Source: Pelagibius sp028280305
Lineage (GTDB): Bacteria; Pseudomonadota; Alphaproteobacteria; Kiloniellales; Kiloniellaceae
Direction: 5' to 3' (one strand)
NCBI RefSeq assembly: GCF_965233615.1
Contig: NZ_OZ247495.1
DNA length: 64,000 nt
The position numbers and the translations under genes were made by a program. The notes beneath the pieces were generated by a model, which saw nothing but the letters and a program-made list of their open reading frames with translations, did no database searches and was not told where the DNA came from. Below, piece after piece: positions 58,636 through 64,000 of this stretch. Numbering within the stretch: the stretch's first letter is position 1; each line of letters opens with the position of its first letter.

Positions 58636-60030
58636 ATGGCGACAACAGACCACCCCAAAACGCCACAAGGTCGCGTCCTGACCGACTGGCGGCCCGAAGA
58701 TCCGGAGTTCTGGAGTGCACAGGGCCGCGCCATCGCCACGCGTAATCTCTGGATTTCGATCCCCAACCTTCTGCTGGCCTTTTCGGTCTGGATGGTGTGG
58801 TCGGTGGTCGTAGCGCGGCTTCCGGCGATCGGCTTCGACTACACAACCGGTCAGCTTTTCTGGCTGGCTGCACTGCCCGGCCTCTCCGGCGCGACGCTCA
58901 GAATCTTCTACACTTTCATGATTCCGATCTTCGGCGGCCGGCGGTGGACGGCGCTTTCCACCGCCTCTCTGCTGTTGCCGGCACTGGGGATCGGCTTTTC
59001 CGTACAGAACCCGGATACGCCCTACATTCTGTTCGTCGCCCTGGCACTCATGTGCGGCTTCGGTGGCGGTAACTTCGCCTCTTCCATGGCCAACATCGCT
59101 TACTTCTATCCCAAGAAGACCAAGGGCCATGCCTTGGCGCTGAACGCAGGCCTCGGCAATCTCGGCGTCTCGGTGATGCAGTTCGTCGTACCGATGGTGA
59201 TCACGGCAGGTGTCTTCGGTGCCATCGGGGGCGAAGCCCAGACGCTGTCCGACGGCAGTCAGCTCTGGATCCAGAATGCCGGCTTCATCTGGGTGCCGTT
59301 CCTTGCCATCTCGGCTGTTGCGGCCTGGTTCGGCATGAACGACATCGCCGATGCCAAGGCATCGCTCGGCGACCAGCTGACGATCCTCAAGCGCAAGCAC
59401 AACTGGATTATGTGCATCCTCTACACCGGCACCTTCGGTTCCTTCATCGGCTACTCCGCCGGCTTCCCGCTGCTGATGAAGACGCAGTTCCCGGAGGTGA
59501 ATGTCCTGTCCTATGCCTTCCTCGGCCCGCTCGTCGGCGCGCTCAGCCGTGCGGCGACAGGATGGGTGTCGGACAAGTTCGGCGGCGGACGGGTGACCTT
59601 CTGGGTCTTCCTGGGCATGATCGTCGCCGTTTGGGGCGTGCTTCAGTTCCTGCCGCAGAATGGTACGGCGGGTCACTTCTGGGGCTTCTTCGCCTGCTTC
59701 ATGGCGCTGTTCTTCCTGACCGGCGTGGGCAATGCCTCGACCTTCCAGATGATCCCGTCGATCATGAAGAAGGAAATCGCGCGCCTGATCCCGACCGGAG
59801 ACCCGGCGGTGAACCAGAAGACGGCGGAGCGTGAAAGCGCTGCAATCATCGCCTTCACCAGCGCCATCGCCGCCTACGGTGCCTTCTTCATTCCAAAGGC
59901 CTACGGCACTTCCATCGACATGACCGGCGCCCCGCACGGCGCGCTTTGGGCCTTCCTCGGCTTCTACGTGATCTGCGTTGGGATCACGTGGTTCTTCTAC
60001 AGCCGCAAGAACGCCCCGGTTTCCTGCTGA
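58636..60030 (+). CDS. narK: Nitrate/nitrite transporter, NarK2-like
   Basis: The start at 58636 (MATTDHPKTPQGRVL) has GGGAGG nine bases upstream; 464 residues with 12 spans. NNP motifs are GFGGGNFASSMANIAYFYPK and NAGLGNLGVSVMQFVVPMVI. The Asn-rich signature and the FPLLMKTQFPEV region match NarK2-type antiporters. It follows the first transporter by 66 bp. Such pairs combine nitrate/proton symport with nitrate/nitrite antiport for respiration. Confidence 0.92.
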   Translation: MATTDHPKTPQGRVLTDWRPEDPEFWSAQGRAIATRNLWISIPNLLLAFSVWMVWSVVVARLPAIGFDYTTGQLFWLAALPGLSGATLRIFYTFMIPIFGGRRWTALSTASLLLPALGIGFSVQNPDTPYILFVALALMCGFGGGNFASSMANIAYFYPKKTKGHALALNAGLGNLGVSVMQFVVPMVITAGVFGAIGGEAQTLSDGSQLWIQNAGFIWVPFLAISAVAAWFGMNDIADAKASLGDQLTILKRKHNWIMCILYTGTFGSFIGYSAGFPLLMKTQFPEVNVLSYAFLGPLVGALSRAATGWVSDKFGGGRVTFWVFLGMIVAVWGVLQFLPQNGTAGHFWGFFACFMALFFLTGVGNASTFQMIPSIMKKEIARLIPTGDPAVNQKTAERESAAIIAFTSAIAAYGAFFIPKAYGTSIDMTGAPHGALWAFLGFYVICVGITWFFYSRKNAPVSC

Positions 60031-60094
60031 AGCTTTGACTATCCCTGCGCCGGCTCAGATGCCGGCGCAGGCCCCACGCTGAGGAGACAGAGAT

Positions 60095-63000
60095 ATGAGC
60101 CATCTGCTCGACAGATTGAACTTCCTCCAGTCCAAGGAACTGGAACAGTTCTCGGACGGGCACGGCCAGGTCACACGCGAAGACCGCGCCTGGGAAGATA
60201 CCTATAGAAACCGCTGGCGCCACGACAAGATCGTGCGGTCGACCCACGGCGTGAACTGCACCGGGTCTTGTTCCTGGAAGATCTACGTGAAGTCCGGGAT
60301 CGTCACCTGGGAAACCCAGCAGACCGACTATCCCCGCACCCGCCACGATCTGCCGAACCACGAGCCGCGCGGTTGCGCGCGGGGGGCGTCTTACAGCTGG
60401 TATCTCTACTCCGCCAACCGGGTGAAGAACCCGCTGGTCCGCGGCAAGCTTCTGAAGCTGTGGCGCCGGATGCGCGAGACGATGAGCCCGGTCGAAGCCT
60501 GGACGGCGCTGCAGCAGGACCCGATCCTGCGGGCCTCCTACGTCGAAACCCGCGGCAAGGGCGGTTTCGTCCGCGCCAGCTGGGACGAGGCGACCGAGAT
60601 CATCGCGATCGCCAATGCCTATACGGCCAAGACCTACGGCCCCGACCGGATCTTCGGCTTCTCGCCGATCCCGGCCATGTCGATGGTCAGCTATGCCGCC
60701 GGCAGCCGCTATCTCAGCCTCCTCGGCGGCACCTGCATGAGCTTCTACGACTGGTACTGCGACCTGCCGCCGGCCAGCCCGATGACCTGGGGCGAGCAGA
60801 CCGACGTGCCGGAATCGGCCGACTGGTATAACGCCGGCTACCTTCTGGTTTGGGGTTCGAACGTACCGCAGACGCGCACGCCGGATGCGCATTTCTACAC
60901 CGAGGCACGCTATCGCGGCACCAAGTCCGCCGTCATTTGCCCGGACTATTCGGAGGCCGCCAAGTTCGGCGATGTCTGGCTCAACGTCAAACAGGGCACC
61001 GACGCTGCGCTGGCCATGGCCTTCGGCCACGTCATCCTGCGTGAATTCCACCTCGACCGGCAGACCGCCTACTTCGCGGACTACTGCCGCAAGTACTCCG
61101 ACATGCCGATGCTGGTGCAGCTGGAGGAAAAGGACGGCAAGCTCATCCCGGGCCGGTTCCTGCGCGCCGACAGCCTCGACGGCAAACTCGGCGAAACGAA
61201 TAATCCGGAATGGAAGACCATCGCCATTGACGAGGCCAGCAACCACCTGGTCGCGCCGAACGGTTCGGTCGGCTATCGCTGGGGCGAACAGGGCGAATGG
61301 AACCTTGAGGAGCGCGCCGGCCTGGCGGAGGTACGCCTGAAGATGACGCTGGCCGATGGCGGCGATCACGACGAAGTCGTGGGGGTCGATTTCCCATACT
61401 TTGGCGGCGCAGCCACGGCCGAATTTGCCACCGACGCCAATCACCCGGAGGTGCTGACCCGCAACATCCCCGCCCGCCGTGTGAAAACCGCCCAAGGCGA
61501 TGTTCTGGTCGCCACGGTATTCGATCTTTTCTGCGCCAACTACGGCCTCGACCGCGGCCTTGGCGGCGACTGGGTGACGGACGACTTCATGTCCGATGTT
61601 CCAGGCACGCCGGCCTGGGCAGAGAAGATCACCGGGGTCGATGCCGAGAAGATCATCCATGTAGCGCGCGAGTTTGCGTCGAACGCCGAGAAAACCAACG
61701 GCAAGTCCATGGTGATCATCGGCGCGGCGATGAACCACTGGTACCACATGGACATGAACTACCGCGGCGTCATCAACATGCTGGTGATGTGCGGCTGCGT
61801 GGGTCAGTCGGGTGGCGGCTGGGCGCACTATGTGGGGCAGGAAAAGCTGCGCCCGCAGACCGGCTGGGCGCCCCTCGCCTTCGCGCTCGACTGGGGCCGT
61901 CCGCCGCGGCACATGAATTCCACCTCGGCCTGGTATGCGCACAGCAATCAGTGGCGCTACGAAACTCTGACGGCGAACGAAATCATCAGCCCCACCGCGC
62001 CCGATGGCGACTGGGATGCCTCGCTGATCGACTACAACATCCGCGCCGAGCGGATGGGCTGGCTGCCCTCCGCACCGCAACTGAAAACCAACCCCCTGGA
62101 GGTCGCCAAGGCGGCCAAGGCGGCGGGCAAGGAGATTCCCGCCTACGTGGCCGAGCAGCTCAAATCAGGCGCCCTGGAAATGTCCTGCGAGGACCCCGAT
62201 GCGCCAGAGAACTGGCCCCGCAATCTCTTCGTCTGGCGGTCCAACCTGCTGGGTTCCTCCGGCAAGGGACACGAGTACTTCCTCAAGCACCTCCTGGGCA
62301 CCGATCACGGGGTTCTGGGCAACGACCTGGGCGAAGAGGGGCAGCAGCTGCCGAAGGAGGCGAAGTGGCATGACGAGGCGCCGCGCGGCAAGCTCGACCT
62401 GCTCGTCTGCATCGACTTCCGGATGAGCACGACGGCGGTCTATTCCGACATCGTGCTGCCGACGGCGAGCTGGTACGAGAAAAACGATCTCAATACCAGC
62501 GACATGCACCCCTTCATCCACCCGCTGCAGGCCGCCGTGGACCCGGCCTACGAATCGAAGTCGGACTGGGAGATCTTCAAGGCGATCGCCAAGAAGTTCC
62601 AGGAGCTGGCGCCTGAAATCCTGGGACAGGAGACCGACATCGTCGCGCTGCCCATCCTGCATGACACCCCGGGCGAGATTGCCCAGGATCAGGTGCGGGA
62701 TTGGAAGAAGGGCGAATGCGACCTGATCCCCGGCAAGACGGCGCCCGCCTATGTCGCGGTGGAGCGCGACTACACCGCAATCCACGACCGTTTTGTCGCC
62801 CTTGGCCCCCTCATGGACAAGATCGGTAACGGTGGCAAAGGCATCGCCTGGGATACCAAGAAAGAGGTCCAGCACCTGCGCGATCTTAATGGCGAGTGGC
62901 AGGACGGCCCCGCCAAGGGCTGCCCGAAGATCGTGACCGATGTCGACGCCACTGAAGTCATCCTGATGCTGGCGCCAGAGACCAACGGCGAGGTCGCAGT

Positions 63001-63835
63001 CAAAGCCTGGGATGCATTGGGCAAGGCCACGGGCCGCGGGCACACCCATCTGGCCGAGCCCAAGGAAGACGAGAAGATCCGCTTCCATGACATTGCCGCC
63101 CAACCGCGCAAGATCATCTCCTCGCCCACCTGGTCGGGCCTCGAGAGCGAGAAGGTCTGCTACAACGCCGGCTACACCAACGTCCATGAACTGATCCCCT
63201 GGCGCACGCTGACGGGCCGTCAGCAGCTCTACCAGGATCACCTCTGGATGCGCGCTTTCGGTGAGGGCTTCATGTCCTACCGCCCGCCGGTGGATCTCAA
63301 GACCATCACCAAGGCATTGAATGAGGATGCCCGTGACGGCACGCCGCACCTGGTTCTGAATTTCATCACGCCGCACCAGAAATGGGGCATCCATTCGACC
63401 TATTCGGACAACCTGCTGATGCTCACGCTGAACAGGGGCGGACCGGTGGTCTGGATCTCCGAATCCGACGCCAAGCGCGCCGGGATCGAGGACAACGACT
63501 GGGTCGAGGCCTACAACGTGAACGGCGCCCTCACCGCCCGCGTCGTCGTTTCCCAGCGTATGAGGGACGGCACCATCTTCATGTATCACGCCCAGGAGAA
63601 GATCGTGAACACGCCGGGGTCTGAGAAAACCGGCCTCAGGGGCGGCATCCACAACTCGGTGACGCGTGCGACCCTCAAACCCACCCACATGGTCGGCGGC
63701 TACGCTCAACAGAGCTACGGCTTCAACTACTACGGCACCGTGGGATCGAACCGGGACGAGTTCGTCGTTGTCAGAAAGATGCGCAAGGTCGATTGGCTCG
63801 ATCAGCCCGCCAGCCAGAAGGAGACCGCGAAATGA
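60095..63835 (+). CDS. narG: Respiratory nitrate reductase alpha subunit (NarG)
   Basis: 1246 residues, full length. His51-x3-Cys55-x3-Cys59-x34-Cys94 binds the FS0 cluster (HGVNCTGSCSWKIY... PRGCARG), as in E. coli NarG. YDWYCDLPPASPMTWGEQTD contains the Asp that coordinates Mo. The N-terminus (MSHLLDRLNFLQ) is the remnant Tat-like leader usual for NarG. It reduces nitrate to nitrite at the cytoplasmic face with NarH and NarI. It starts 64 bp after narK2 and overlaps narH by ATGA. Confidence 0.97.
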   Translation: MSHLLDRLNFLQSKELEQFSDGHGQVTREDRAWEDTYRNRWRHDKIVRSTHGVNCTGSCSWKIYVKSGIVTWETQQTDYPRTRHDLPNHEPRGCARGASYSWYLYSANRVKNPLVRGKLLKLWRRMRETMSPVEAWTALQQDPILRASYVETRGKGGFVRASWDEATEIIAIANAYTAKTYGPDRIFGFSPIPAMSMVSYAAGSRYLSLLGGTCMSFYDWYCDLPPASPMTWGEQTDVPESADWYNAGYLLVWGSNVPQTRTPDAHFYTEARYRGTKSAVICPDYSEAAKFGDVWLNVKQGTDAALAMAFGHVILREFHLDRQTAYFADYCRKYSDMPMLVQLEEKDGKLIPGRFLRADSLDGKLGETNNPEWKTIAIDEASNHLVAPNGSVGYRWGEQGEWNLEERAGLAEVRLKMTLADGGDHDEVVGVDFPYFGGAATAEFATDANHPEVLTRNIPARRVKTAQGDVLVATVFDLFCANYGLDRGLGGDWVTDDFMSDVPGTPAWAEKITGVDAEKIIHVAREFASNAEKTNGKSMVIIGAAMNHWYHMDMNYRGVINMLVMCGCVGQSGGGWAHYVGQEKLRPQTGWAPLAFALDWGRPPRHMNSTSAWYAHSNQWRYETLTANEIISPTAPDGDWDASLIDYNIRAERMGWLPSAPQLKTNPLEVAKAAKAAGKEIPAYVAEQLKSGALEMSCEDPDAPENWPRNLFVWRSNLLGSSGKGHEYFLKHLLGTDHGVLGNDLGEEGQQLPKEAKWHDEAPRGKLDLLVCIDFRMSTTAVYSDIVLPTASWYEKNDLNTSDMHPFIHPLQAAVDPAYESKSDWEIFKAIAKKFQELAPEILGQETDIVALPILHDTPGEIAQDQVRDWKKGECDLIPGKTAPAYVAVERDYTAIHDRFVALGPLMDKIGNGGKGIAWDTKKEVQHLRDLNGEWQDGPAKGCPKIVTDVDATEVILMLAPETNGEVAVKAWDALGKATGRGHTHLAEPKEDEKIRFHDIAAQPRKIISSPTWSGLESEKVCYNAGYTNVHELIPWRTLTGRQQLYQDHLWMRAFGEGFMSYRPPVDLKTITKALNEDARDGTPHLVLNFITPHQKWGIHSTYSDNLLMLTLNRGGPVVWISESDAKRAGIEDNDWVEAYNVNGALTARVVVSQRMRDGTIFMYHAQEKIVNTPGSEKTGLRGGIHNSVTRATLKPTHMVGGYAQQSYGFNYYGTVGSNRDEFVVVRKMRKVDWLDQPASQKETAK

Positions 63836-64000
63836 GAGTACGTGCACAAGTCGGCATGGTGCTGAACCTCGACAAATGCATCGGGTGCCACACCTGCTCG
63901 GTCACCTGCAAGAATGTCTGGACGAGCCGTGACGGCGTCGAATACGCCTGGTTCAACAACGTCGAGACCAAACCCGGTACCGGCTACCCAACCGACTGGG
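63832..64000 (+). CDS. narH: Nitrate reductase beta subunit (NarH), N-terminal part only
   Basis: It opens with ATG overlapping the narG stop. The 56 codons visible include the first iron-sulfur motif Cys16-x2-Cys19-x2-Cys22-x3-Cys26 (CIGCHTCSVTCKNVW), and the frame is open at the window edge. NarH holds four iron-sulfur clusters and carries electrons from NarI to NarG. narJ and narI are expected beyond the window. Confidence 0.96.
   Translation, partial: MRVRAQVGMVLNLDKCIGCHTCSVTCKNVWTSRDGVEYAWFNNVETKPGTGYPTDW

Noticed and set aside
1..64000. CRISPR arrays, transposons, tRNA or rRNA genes
   Set aside because: I looked for regular repeats, transposase frames and cloverleaf-like sequences and saw none, but without a covariance search small RNAs could be missed.

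Overview
The window is a GC-rich, gene-dense bacterial chromosome segment. ATGA/GTGA-overlapping operons, proVWX-, potABCD- and chvE-gguAB-type transporters, a class III/BKACE polyamine locus and a narKK-narGH cluster together suggest a marine or saline alphaproteobacterium, perhaps near Rhodospirillales/Kiloniellales. That placement rests on gene content only. I saw no tRNA, rRNA, insertion sequence, phage gene or CRISPR array.

Layout. (1) 1-5.3 kb: the end of an isopenicillin-N-synthase-like oxygenase, a HTH/molybdate-binding-domain regulator, and a tungstate uptake operon (tupB-tupC-tupA) followed by a ModA-like binding protein. (2) 5.3-20 kb: osmolyte and quaternary-amine metabolism. It holds proX-proV-proW, a HisD-like dehydrogenase with a DegT aminotransferase under a LacI regulator with clear operators, a dimethylglycine/sarcosine dehydrogenase-like flavoprotein divergent from an MttB-family methyltransferase, a LysR regulator and choline sulfatase betC. 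(3) 20-22.7 kb: a Na/Pi cotransporter-like protein and a LysR regulator. (4) 22.9-38.5 kb: two tandem spermidine/putrescine-type ABC operons. The first carries an SDR, an unusual HisD paralogue and a DmpA-type peptidase. The second carries a BKACE enzyme, a GNAT acetyltransferase, a class III aminotransferase and an acetylpolyamine amidohydrolase.

(5) 38.5-48.9 kb: the most notable locus, a probable dissimilatory iodate reductase operon. It reads leftwards as two di-haem peroxidases, a Rieske subunit (IdrB), a molybdopterin subunit (IdrA) and a 731-residue HEAT-repeat protein. A cysteine-free Crp/Fnr regulator is divergent from it. The shared intergenic region has two perfect FNR-type boxes, each correctly placed for a class II promoter on one strand. 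A decayed copy of the HEAT gene's 3' end lies beyond a LuxR-type regulator.

(6) 48.9-54 kb: a chvE-gguA-gguB sugar transporter with a divergent GbpR-like LysR, and an intercistronic terminator after chvE. (7) 54-64 kb: a Nei/Fpg glycosylase, an AhpD-like protein, a second Crp/Fnr regulator, a universal stress protein, two NarK-type transporters, narG and the start of narH.

A common thread is molybdenum/tungsten respiration: oxyanion uptake at one end, an iodate reductase in the middle and membrane nitrate reductase at the right end. The two respiratory loci are linked by Crp/Fnr regulators and TTGAT-N4-ATCAA-type sites. Between them lies a large capacity for importing and degrading choline-type osmolytes, polyamines and sugars.
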